40,929 nucleotides of DNA from Oscillospiraceae bacterium. Lineage in GTDB: Bacteria; Bacillota; Clostridia; Oscillospirales; Oscillospiraceae. A program made the translations under genes and the position numbers. The DNA is taken from contig JAJQBY010000001.1 of the NCBI GenBank assembly GCA_021203045.1, positions 1-40,929 on the forward strand, given 5' to 3'. Positions 16,577-24,315 of this stretch are shown here, piece after piece. Below the pieces are notes generated by a model. It was given only the letters and a program-made list of their open reading frames with translations. It was not told where the DNA came from and did no database searches. How positions within the stretch are numbered: the first letter of the stretch is position 1; every line of letters begins with the position of its first letter.

Positions 16577-16587
16577 CGGCCGATTTT

Positions 16588-17178
16588 TCAATCCCTCACC
16601 CATCGTAAAAAGGTCTTGTGGTGAATGCCCAAAGACACCGCAGCAGATCTGGCAGTGACCCTATGCTGCCGGTACGCCAGCTTCATTTCTTCAAACTGTT
16701 CCGGCCGCTCCATCGGGGGACGGCCCAGCTTAACGCCCTTCGTTTTCGCCGCCGCGATCCCTTCCTGCTGCCGCTGGTGGTTAAATTCCCGCTCCGTCTG
16801 CGCTACATAGCTCAAAATCTGAAGCACAAGATCCGAAATAAACACACCGGTCAGGTCCTTATCCTTCGCTCTTGTGTCCAGCAACGGCATATCCAGGACA
16901 ACAATAGCCGTCTGCATCTCCTTTGTGATCACACGCCACTGATCGATGATCTCCTCATAATCCCTTCCAAGCCTGTCAATGCTCTTGAGCACAAGAGTGT
17001 CGCCGGGTTCAAGCCTTTTCATCAGCGCAATATAAGCCGGCCTGTTAAAGTCCTTTCTGGACATCTTATCTATGTAGATATTTTTGTCCGCCACCCCGAA
17101 GTCGTGCATAGCGATCATTTGCCTGTCCTCGTTCTGTTCCTTTGTACTGACGCGGACATAGCCATATGTGTTTTGCAT
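16588..17178 (-). CDS. Small serine recombinase (resolvase/invertase family)
   Basis: A 196-residue site-specific recombinase. The nucleophile is Ser11 in YGYVRVSTKEQ; the catalytic segments DKMSRKDFNRPA and LVLKSIDRLGR follow, and the C-terminal helix-turn-helix ends in HKTFLRWVRD. Length matches Hin/Tn3-type resolvases, not large phage integrases. AAAGGAGG precedes the ATG. No transposase or invertible gene is beside it. A 9-base dyad 64-97 bases upstream overlaps its possible promoter. A second recombinase with a similar C-terminus is cut by the right edge of the window. Confidence 0.92.
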   Translation of the reverse strand: MQNTYGYVRVSTKEQNEDRQMIAMHDFGVADKNIYIDKMSRKDFNRPAYIALMKRLEPGDTLVLKSIDRLGRDYEEIIDQWRVITKEMQTAIVVLDMPLLDTRAKDKDLTGVFISDLVLQILSYVAQTEREFNHQRQQEGIAAAKTKGVKLGRPPMERPEQFEEMKLAYRQHRVTARSAAVSLGIHHKTFLRWVRD

Positions 17179-17242
17179 GATTCCCTCCTTTTGTCCCAGT
17201 CACTTCTACCCATGCGCCAATGACCGGACAAGTTGAGATTTT

Positions 17243-17275
17243 GGCGCTAATGATATTTTAGCTCATATTAGCGCC
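17243..17275. promoter_or_regulatory. Dyad upstream of the serine recombinase
   Basis: GGCGCTAAT (17243-17251) and ATTAGCGCC (17267-17275) form a perfect 9-base inverted repeat with a 15-base centre. On the minus strand it overlaps a weak promoter-like TTGTAC/TAAAAT pair. It could be an operator or a recombination site for the adjacent enzyme. The half site ATTAGCGC recurs at 19034-19041, at the predicted start point of the M14 gene. Confidence 0.4.
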
Positions 17276-17381
17276 GTACAACTAAGATGGCGAACCAATT
17301 GAATATTACACTTTTTCGATAAAATATTCCAATTTTCTGATATCCGGCATCCAGAAATATATGCCTCTTAGCGCTGAAATA

Positions 17382-17424
17382 CAAACAAAGCGCCCGATGT
17401 GACTCGAAAATCACATCGGACGCT
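17382..17424 (-). terminator. Terminator after the M14 carboxypeptidase
   Basis: A stem of about 12 bases with one mismatch (17391-17402 with 17411-17422) is followed on the minus strand by CTTTGTTTGT. Confidence 0.75.
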
Positions 17425-17449
17425 TGAACTTATGCTATTGTATTTGCGC

Positions 17450-18946
17450 TTATTGCATATAATCCGGGAGCTGATAGCCGGCCCCGCTGGGCTCGCTCTC
17501 TATCATGACCAGGATCGCATCGCGGATACCCTCCACCATCACGTCCTGATCCTCGGCAGCTGTGTTCACCATCTGGTTTCTGCTGCTGGTATAGAACCAA
17601 AGGCCCTCGTCCTCTGCCAGGGTCTCACCGTCGGAATTCTGGAGGTTCTCCACGTCCACACCCATCTCGGCAAGCTCTTCCTGCGTATAGAACACCCAGG
17701 TGGCCTCCGGCAGCGTGTCGCCCCAGCTGTAATCGCCGGTGCCGCTGCAATATACTTCGATGGTATAAGCATGGATATTAAACTTACCATACGCATAATC
17801 GATCAGCTCTGCGGTGGTGGGGTAATCGTCATAGGAGCTGGAGCTGTAGAAATCCCGGCCTGTTCCCTCGGAAGCAGCCTCGGCCATGGCCGCCGCAGTC
17901 TCCGCCATAAAGGGGATCTCCACATCATCCTCCTCGGTCTCATCATAGGCACGATAGCACCAGGGATAGAGGACGGACTGCTCGCCGGTGTGCAGGACGG
18001 TCAGAGCATTGATCTCATGGGTCTGCAGGAACTGCTGGACGGCCTGGACCTCCGGCTCAGTAGCCGGGCCGGTGCCGTTAGTGGTGGTCACGGAGCCGAC
18101 CAAGGAAACATCCTCCAGCACGTCGGTCTCGATGTCATACCGGCCCCACTGATAGTCAAAGGTACGGTTCAGATCAATGCCGCTGTTGCGGGGATCGTCG
18201 CCCAGAACGCCATTGCCGTCCCAGTCGGAGCTTTCCATACCAAAGTAGGTCATGCCCTCCGGCAGATTATACGGAGAGGTTGGCTCCATATCGGCAGTGC
18301 CGCTGTAAAGGGTGGCGATAAAGCCGTCGCCGTCTATGTCGTTATAGGGATCGCTGAATACCACGCCGTCACCGTTCAGGTCGCGGGGGCGCAGGTTTTC
18401 TCTGGTGTTGATGACGAAGGACTGCTCATAGCCGTCCGGGTTGATGCTGGGAATGACATAGATGATGTAGTTATCCAGCAGGTTCTGCACATATTCCGTG
18501 TCAGAATTCAGAAGCATCCACCAGGCAAAATACATGGCGCAAGACGCAGCCTCCCGCTCACCGCCGTGAATCGGTCCGATAACGGCGATGCCGGTCTTAT
18601 CCTCCTCAGCGATATCCTGGTTCGTGATTTCCAGGCACCACAGATCCCGCTCCTGCCAGGAGGTACCGATGGAATACAGGGTAGAGATCTCGGGATAGGT
18701 CTCTGCCAGCGCTTCGACCTGGTCCTCCAGCTCTGCATAGGTGTATCGGGCAGTCCAGTCAATCTCCAGCCCTTCCGGGATGACCTCCGGCGTGCCGGGC
18801 ACCTCAAGGGTGGTCTCGCCGCTTGCCTCGGCGCTTGCCTCGGCGCTCGCCTCATCGCTGGCCGCGAATGCAGCCGTGCCGGACAGCATCAGCGCTATGG
18901 CCAGCATCATGCAAAGGAGCTTGCTCAAACGATTTCTTTTTTTCAT
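17450..18946 (-). CDS. Secreted M14 zinc carboxypeptidase
   Basis: A 498-residue exported metallopeptidase. A signal peptide spans about 1-29, then a low-complexity linker of repeated ASAE units (30-43), then the M14 domain. Zinc ligands are His127 and Glu130 (IHGGE) and His319 (VLHTGE); substrate-binding residues are in GIDLNRTF (257-264) and the general base is Glu397 (TIEV). Between 189 and 209 an insertion has two calcium-loop-like units (DLNGDG, DIDGDG), and DWDGNG follows at 241. The start at 18946 (MKKRNRLSK) has an AAGGG site. It may release C-terminal residues from dietary or wall peptides; the substrate is unknown. A divergent lysR lies 247 bases away. Confidence 0.9.
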   Translation of the reverse strand: MKKRNRLSKLLCMMLAIALMLSGTAAFAASDEASAEASAEASGETTLEVPGTPEVIPEGLEIDWTARYTYAELEDQVEALAETYPEISTLYSIGTSWQERDLWCLEITNQDIAEEDKTGIAVIGPIHGGEREAASCAMYFAWWMLLNSDTEYVQNLLDNYIIYVIPSINPDGYEQSFVINTRENLRPRDLNGDGVVFSDPYNDIDGDGFIATLYSGTADMEPTSPYNLPEGMTYFGMESSDWDGNGVLGDDPRNSGIDLNRTFDYQWGRYDIETDVLEDVSLVGSVTTTNGTGPATEPEVQAVQQFLQTHEINALTVLHTGEQSVLYPWCYRAYDETEEDDVEIPFMAETAAAMAEAASEGTGRDFYSSSSYDDYPTTAELIDYAYGKFNIHAYTIEVYCSGTGDYSWGDTLPEATWVFYTQEELAEMGVDVENLQNSDGETLAEDEGLWFYTSSRNQMVNTAAEDQDVMVEGIRDAILVMIESEPSGAGYQLPDYMQ

Positions 18947-19047
18947 ACTGTTTTTCCCTTCTATAAAATGGATTCGAGGCCGCAGGGCCTTCCGGGTAAA
19001 AGCCCCTGCAAAACCTCCGCGCCGTTCTTTCACATTAGCGCACTACC

Positions 19048-19076
19048 ATTATAAAGTGTTACATCAATAAAATCAA
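19048..19076 (-). promoter_or_regulatory. Promoter for the M14 carboxypeptidase
   Basis: TTGATT (19071-19076) and TATAAT (19048-19053) are spaced by 17 bases on the minus strand, with a leader of about 95 bases. Confidence 0.7.
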
Positions 19077-19135
19077 GCAGTTTTGCAAGGGAATACAAAA
19101 ATATTGGCGGCATGACGATAAAAGGCGGCCCTGCC

Positions 19136-19163
19136 TTGACTTTTTTGCAATTTTCCATAAAAT
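19136..19163 (+). promoter_or_regulatory. Promoter for lysR
   Basis: TTGACT (19136-19141) and TAAAAT (19158-19163) are spaced by 16 bases. It is back to back with the M14 promoter, about 60 bases apart, so one bound regulator could affect both. Confidence 0.6.
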
Positions 19164-19193
19164 ATAGATGTGAGCAGGAGGAGGCGTATTCCT

Positions 19194-20087
19194 ATGGACA
19201 TCAATCAGCTGAAATATTTCATCGCCGTGGCGCAGACACTGAACTTTTCCGAAGCCGCACGGCGGTGCGGCATCACCCAGCCGTCCATCAGCCACAGCAT
19301 CGTGGAGCTGGAAAAGCAGCTTGGCGCGCCCTTATTTCTTCGCTCCCGGAAGTCCGTATCCATGACGGATGCAGGCCGGGAGCTTCTGCCAAGGGCTATT
19401 GAGATCGTGGACATTGCGGAAAAAACCGCTCTGCGGATCCGGCAGATGGAACAGGGCGATTCCGGCAGCCTGTCCATTTCCGCCCTGACGACATGCAGCG
19501 CTGTACTATCCCAGTGCCTGACTGTATTCTCCTCCCGCTATCCGAATATTCTTACGGACATAACCTTCACCTCCGGCCGCGGGCAGCTCACCGCTATGAG
19601 CGAGGCGAAATATGACTTTCACTTCGCCGTCCGGGAGATGGTCCCCGCCGGGGACAGCTTCGATATGCTCCAGTCCCACACCGACCGGCTGTGCGTGGCC
19701 ATTCCCGCAGATCGCCCCCTGGCGGATATGCCGCTGGATTTTTCCAAGCTCCGGGACGAGCGCTTCATCGCCGTCTCTGAGACGGACAGCCCCAGCCTGC
19801 ACCGGCAGATCATGGATGTCTGCGCTGCCCGGGGCTATAAGCCCAACGTGGTGTGTACCTACGACCGGGCAGAGGCTGTGCTTTTGTCTGTAGGAGCAGG
19901 CATGGGCGTTTCCATCATCCCGGAGGGCATCAGCCGGGTATTTTACGCAGAAAACGTCCGCTTTATCCCCATCCCCGAGGACGACGCTGTACGCTCCTAT
20001 GTAGTCGCCTGGCGCCGCTCCATGCCCAATCCCGCTGCCAAGCTGTTTCTGGATGTTGTCCGCAAGCAGTTCTGCGGCAGACAGTGA
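19194..20087 (+). CDS. LysR-family transcriptional regulator
   Basis: A 297-residue regulator. The N-terminal winged helix (NQLKYFIAVAQTLNFSEAAR, then ITQPSISHSI) binds DNA, and residues of about 90-295 form the periplasmic-binding-like effector domain. The ATG at 19194 is chosen because the family starts at MDINQLKYF; AGGAGG lies about nine bases upstream. It is 28 bases before pucR on the same strand and divergent from the M14 gene, so it may control either. The effector is not deducible from sequence. Confidence 0.93.
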   Translation: MDINQLKYFIAVAQTLNFSEAARRCGITQPSISHSIVELEKQLGAPLFLRSRKSVSMTDAGRELLPRAIEIVDIAEKTALRIRQMEQGDSGSLSISALTTCSAVLSQCLTVFSSRYPNILTDITFTSGRGQLTAMSEAKYDFHFAVREMVPAGDSFDMLQSHTDRLCVAIPADRPLADMPLDFSKLRDERFIAVSETDSPSLHRQIMDVCAARGYKPNVVCTYDRAEAVLLSVGAGMGVSIIPEGISRVFYAENVRFIPIPEDDAVRSYVVAWRRSMPNPAAKLFLDVVRKQFCGRQ

Positions 20088-20115
20088 GCGAGCTGCAAAG
20101 GAGGATACCAGATCA

Positions 20116-21699
20116 ATGAGCGTCACACTGAACGATATCCTGTCCCTTCCCTCTCTGCGCCGGTCTACCGTCCTCGCCGGGAAGGAAGGCTTATCAAAGA
20201 TCATCACCTCCATCTCCGTACTGGAGTGCTCCGCGCCGGGAGCCATATATGACGAGCTGTTCACCGGTGCGGAATTCGCTGGCGGCGAGGTAATCATCAC
20301 TGCATTTGCCGGCATCCCCACAGATGTGGATACACAGCTTCAGCTCCTGAAGCAGTTTGCCTCCGTGGGTGAGATCGGCATTATCCTATATTATGTGGGC
20401 ATCATTATGCCGGACGTGGACGAACGATTCCTCCGCCTGGCTGACAGCCTGGCCTTCCCGGTCATCTGTATGCCGCGAAATGATTTCAGCCTCCGTTACA
20501 GCGAGGTCATCTGCGAGGTGATGGATGCCATCGTCCGGGACCAGGCCGGCAGCACCACCTTTGCCCTGGACCTGCTGGAGCAGGCCTCCCAGCTGGACGC
20601 TCACAACCGGACCATGGACTCCGTTCTCCGCCTTGCCAGCGATCAGCTCCGGGTAAACCTGATACTGACCGATGCAAACTACAGGCCTCTGAACATCGCC
20701 GCCTGGCCACGGAACCAGAAGCCCCCGGCGGAGACCTGGATACAACGGCAGACACGAACAGGGCAAATGCCGGTCCTTGTGGAAACGAATCCATCCATAT
20801 GGGGCTATCGGGAGGATATGCACTTCAGCCCCGCAAGAAAGGGCTTTCTGTTCGCGTTTTCTGAGACCAGGAAGATCGACCCCTCCCTGTGGCAGCAGCT
20901 ACTCAATGGCATACAGATCGCCTTCAACCTGTGGGGGCAGGATCACGACCGCCTCGATCTTTCAGAGCTGCTGAAGGCCATCATCCAGGACGATCCCATC
21001 CGGATGCGCCGCCTGGGAAACATCTATAACCTGGATGTAAACGCCCTGAGCGACGTATGGATACTTCACAATCTGAGCGGCAAGGACATCTCTCCCTGGG
21101 TCTCCCCCATCCGGGAGCTTTCCAGGGAATATTCGGATATCGCCATATGCGAGCCTTACGAAAACAACATTCTGCTGCTGCCAAGCGGTCATGTAAATTT
21201 ACAGGAATCGGAGGCCTGGGCCGGAGCGCTGGCGGCCTATTGCAAAGAAAAAGAGCTGCCCCTGGTCCTGACCCGGTGTACCAGCCTGAAACGGACCTCC
21301 GACGTAAAGACCGCCTATACGGACAACCAGGCCTATATTCGGGACGCAATGATGATCTTTCCCAAACGGCGGTATTTCACACTGCAGGAGGTAGCCTTTG
21401 CAAAGCAATGCCGCCTGCTGGCGGAACAGGGCGCTGAAACGGTCTCCGCTCTGATGGAACCGCTGGAGCCCATACTCTCCTGGCGCGACGGCAAGGAGGT
21501 CATAAAGACCCTGGGAGTATATCTGTTGGATAAAAATTCCAGCATAACCGAAACAGCCGCAGAGCTTTTTGTTCATAAGAACACTGTAAAATATCGCCTG
21601 CAAAAAGCCGGTGACTATCTCGGCTTCCACATAGGCGATATGCCCCACTCCCAAAACCTGATGAACGCGCTCGCTATCCGCCGAATACTGGAAAATTAA
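20116..21699 (+). CDS. PucR-family transcriptional regulator
   Basis: A 527-residue regulator. The N-terminal PucR domain (about 1-125, SVTLNDILSLPSL) precedes a central GGDEF-like CdaR region and a C-terminal helix-turn-helix (TAAELFVHKNTVKYRLQKA, near 485). PucR in Bacillus controls purine and allantoin use; relatives sit beside transport and hydantoinase genes. AAGGAGG lies 11 bases before the ATG at 20116. A strong terminator separates it from the permease gene, so it probably acts on the next promoter. This makes it the best candidate regulator of the NCS1/DUF917/hydantoinase genes. Confidence 0.93.
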   Translation: MSVTLNDILSLPSLRRSTVLAGKEGLSKIITSISVLECSAPGAIYDELFTGAEFAGGEVIITAFAGIPTDVDTQLQLLKQFASVGEIGIILYYVGIIMPDVDERFLRLADSLAFPVICMPRNDFSLRYSEVICEVMDAIVRDQAGSTTFALDLLEQASQLDAHNRTMDSVLRLASDQLRVNLILTDANYRPLNIAAWPRNQKPPAETWIQRQTRTGQMPVLVETNPSIWGYREDMHFSPARKGFLFAFSETRKIDPSLWQQLLNGIQIAFNLWGQDHDRLDLSELLKAIIQDDPIRMRRLGNIYNLDVNALSDVWILHNLSGKDISPWVSPIRELSREYSDIAICEPYENNILLLPSGHVNLQESEAWAGALAAYCKEKELPLVLTRCTSLKRTSDVKTAYTDNQAYIRDAMMIFPKRRYFTLQEVAFAKQCRLLAEQGAETVSALMEPLEPILSWRDGKEVIKTLGVYLLDKNSSITETAAELFVHKNTVKYRLQKAGDYLGFHIGDMPHSQNLMNALAIRRILEN

Positions 21700-21735
21700 G
21701 GCGTTGCGGTTTAAACGAACAAGCCTTTCATAACC

Positions 21736-21782
21736 GACGACACTTCATTGTCCTTTTGGACAATGAAGTGTCGTCTATTTTT
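21736..21782 (+). terminator. Strong terminator after pucR
   Basis: A perfect 18-base stem (21736-21753 with 21758-21775) with a TTTT loop is followed by TATTTTT. The stem is unusually long and AT-balanced for this genome. Confidence 0.85.
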
Positions 21783-21875
21783 GACCTAATATCCATTTAA
21801 TCTATTAAAGCTTTTAAGTAAAATGAAGTGGAATAAATCTGTTTGTACTCAGATCGCAAAGGAGAGCATTTTACC

Positions 21876-23198
21876 ATGACAACAGAAATCGAAAAAAAGC
21901 AAGAGGTCTTCGAGGATTACGAGACCACCCCGGTTCCTGAGGAAAAACGCTATCGCTGGTTTTCCCAGGGCATGATCTGGGCCGGCTCCGCGTTCTGCCT
22001 GGCGGCATTTTCCGTAGGCGGTATGCTGGCCGCCTCTATGAGCTTTGGCTCCCTGCTGACAGCCATCCTTCTCGGGTGCGTCATCGTAACGGTCATCGCC
22101 TCTCTGTTCGGCGTCATCGGCGCCCATACGCACTTGGCCTCTGCCTTTACGGCCCGTTTTGCCCTTGGCATCGGCGGTTCTAAGGTATTCGGCCTGATCG
22201 TGGCTCTGTCATTGTTCGGCTGGTTCGGCTATCAGTGCTCCTATTTTGCCAGCAGCACCATCGCCACCCTTCAGCTTTTCGGCTTTAGCGGCGGCAGCAC
22301 TGTCATGTGGACGGTCATCGGCGGCGTCGCCATGATGATCACCGCCGTTGTCGGCATTAAGGGTATAAAGTGGCTTTCCAACATAGGCGTTCCCCTGCTG
22401 TTCCTGCTGGTGGTCATCGCCGCTGTCATCACCCTGGTCCGGGTGGATTTCTCCGTTCTGGCCGAAGCCTCTGCCGCCAGCGCAGGCGGTATGACCATTC
22501 CCGCCGCCATCACTATCATCGTCGGAAGCTTTATCGCCGGCGCCTGTTCCGTCCCGGATATCACCCGGTTTTCCAAGAAAAAGAGCGATGCCGTGGCCGG
22601 CAGCATCGTAGGCTATCTGATCTCCTTCGCGGCGATCCTGCTTTTGGGCGCTATGTTCTATTATGCCTACAGCACCTCTGACCTCTGCACCATTTTCATC
22701 CAGTACTGCGGCCTTGGCGTATTTGCGGCATTCGTGCTGATCATCTCCACCTGGACCACCAATGACAACAATCTTTACAGCTCTGTTCTCGGCATCACCA
22801 ACGCCCTGGGCGATAAGGTCAAGGTTCCCCGCTGGCTCCTTACCATCATCGTCGGCCTTGTCTCCACAGCGCTGGGCGCTTTGGGAATCGTGGATTATTT
22901 CCTGGGCTTCCTGAACCTGCTGGGCGTATTCATCCCGCCTGTTGCAGCCGTTATCATTGCGGACTTTTATCTGTACAACAAGGAGGAATACGCCTTTGAG
23001 AAGGTAGCCGCGCTCCCCTCTTTTAAGGTCACCCCCTGTGTTTCCGCTCTGTTCGGTATGCTGGTGGGCATTCTCTGCAACTATGCCAATATCGGATTTT
23101 TGAATGCGATATGCTCCTATGTCCCGGCCAGTATCTTCGCCATGGTCATGGCAGTCGTATGTCTTGTCGTTCTCAATCTCATCACCAAGAGAAAATGA
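21876..23198 (+). CDS. NCS1-family permease (cytosine/hydantoin/purine-related)
   Basis: A 440-residue inner-membrane transporter with about 12 membrane segments after a soluble N-terminus of 35 residues. The stretch KRYRWFSQGMIWAGSAF is typical of the CodB-like branch of NCS1, which imports nucleobases, hydantoins or related rings with H+ or Na+. AAAGGAG precedes the ATG at 21876, which removes 11 residues from the longest ORF. It opens a three-gene unit with the DUF917 and hydantoinase-family proteins, so the substrate is probably a cyclic amide; the exact compound cannot be read. Confidence 0.9.
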   Translation: MTTEIEKKQEVFEDYETTPVPEEKRYRWFSQGMIWAGSAFCLAAFSVGGMLAASMSFGSLLTAILLGCVIVTVIASLFGVIGAHTHLASAFTARFALGIGGSKVFGLIVALSLFGWFGYQCSYFASSTIATLQLFGFSGGSTVMWTVIGGVAMMITAVVGIKGIKWLSNIGVPLLFLLVVIAAVITLVRVDFSVLAEASAASAGGMTIPAAITIIVGSFIAGACSVPDITRFSKKKSDAVAGSIVGYLISFAAILLLGAMFYYAYSTSDLCTIFIQYCGLGVFAAFVLIISTWTTNDNNLYSSVLGITNALGDKVKVPRWLLTIIVGLVSTALGALGIVDYFLGFLNLLGVFIPPVAAVIIADFYLYNKEEYAFEKVAALPSFKVTPCVSALFGMLVGILCNYANIGFLNAICSYVPASIFAMVMAVVCLVVLNLITKRK

Positions 23199-23211
23199 GG
23201 AATAAATCCAA

Positions 23212-24315
23212 ATGAAACAAATCGGAATCACTGAAATCGAAGATATCGCCCTGGGCGCATCCCTGCTGGGCGCCGGCGGCGGCGGAGATCCTTATATCGG
23301 AAAGCTCATCGCTATCGACGCCATCAAATCCTGCGGCCCGGTCAATCTGATCGACCCGGACGAGGTGCCGGATGACGCGCTTATCATGCCGATCGCCATG
23401 ATGGGCGCCCCTACGGTCATGACGGAAAAGGCCATTTGCGGCAATGAATATCAAACGCTGTATGATATCGTCTCCAAATTTTACGGACAGCCCATTTATG
23501 CGGTCATGCCGATGGAGGTCGGCGGCGTGAACTCCATGCTGCCGATTGCCGCCGCCGCCCGGCTGGGCCTGCCAATGATCGACTGCGACGGCATGGGCCG
23601 CGCCTTCCCGGAGCTGCAGATGGTCACCTTCACCATCGGCGGCGTCAAAGCCACCCCCATGGCGCTGACAGATGAAAAGGGCAACAGCATGTTCTTCTGC
23701 AACACCATCACCAATAAATGGACGGAAGATCTGGCCCGTGCGATCACCATGGAATGCGGCGGCGAGGTCACCATCTCGCTGTATATTATGTACGGCAAAA
23801 CCATGAAAAGCTATGGCGTGAAAAACACGATCACCCTCAGCTCTCAGCTGGGCAGGCTGATACGCACCGTAAAAGACGCCCCCGAAAGGCTCCCGGAGGA
23901 TGTCTTTCTGGAGGGCAGCCATGGCATCAGGCTTTTCAAGGGAAAGATCGCCGACGTGCTGCGGGAGACGAATGGAAAATTCAATCTTGGCCACATCATT
24001 CTAGAGGGTCTGGGCGACCACAAGGGCCAAAGCGCCGAGGTCGTTTTCCAAAACGAAAACCTCTCCGCCGTGGTGGACGGTCAGCTTCTCGCCACAACGC
24101 CGGATCTCATCTGCCTCGTGGATGCAGAGACCTTTAATCCTGTGACGACAGACGCGCTGAAATATGGTAAACGGGTCATGGTCATAGGGCTTCCCTGCTA
24201 TCATATGTGGCGGACCCGGGAAGGACTTGAGCTGGTGGGTCCCCGCTATTTTGGCATCGATTCGGATTACATTCCCGTGGAGGAACGGGTGAAGGGAGCG
24301 GCGCAGAATGTATAA
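23212..24315 (+). CDS. DUF917 family protein
   Basis: A 367-residue soluble protein of the DUF917 family (some members are named S-methyl thiohydantoin desulfurase). A glycine-rich stretch, LGAGGGGDPYIGK, is near residue 18-30, and the family phrase PVEVGG-like MPMEVGGVNS is near 99. It lies 13 bases after the permease gene and overlaps the hydantoinase gene by eight bases, which indicates obligate co-expression. DUF917 proteins nearly always sit beside hydantoinase/oxoprolinase proteins. Function here is inferred as part of ring opening or assembly of that enzyme. Confidence 0.88.
   Translation: MKQIGITEIEDIALGASLLGAGGGGDPYIGKLIAIDAIKSCGPVNLIDPDEVPDDALIMPIAMMGAPTVMTEKAICGNEYQTLYDIVSKFYGQPIYAVMPMEVGGVNSMLPIAAAARLGLPMIDCDGMGRAFPELQMVTFTIGGVKATPMALTDEKGNSMFFCNTITNKWTEDLARAITMECGGEVTISLYIMYGKTMKSYGVKNTITLSSQLGRLIRTVKDAPERLPEDVFLEGSHGIRLFKGKIADVLRETNGKFNLGHIILEGLGDHKGQSAEVVFQNENLSAVVDGQLLATTPDLICLVDAETFNPVTTDALKYGKRVMVIGLPCYHMWRTREGLELVGPRYFGIDSDYIPVEERVKGAAQNV

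Noticed and set aside
15245-16603. 452-codon minus-strand ORF opposite ackA
   Set aside because: The translated text is low-complexity Gly/Ala/Asp/His, a typical shadow of a gene with C-ending codon bias. ackA on the plus strand is unambiguous.
18780-18860. Tandem 12-base repeat as a separate mobile or regulatory repeat
   Set aside because: It encodes the ASAE linker of the M14 enzyme in frame, so it is a coding repeat.
21800-21830. TTAAAGCTTTTAA near-palindrome before the permease gene as a PucR operator
   Set aside because: The symmetry is AT-only and short, and a chance match is likely; not enough to call a site.
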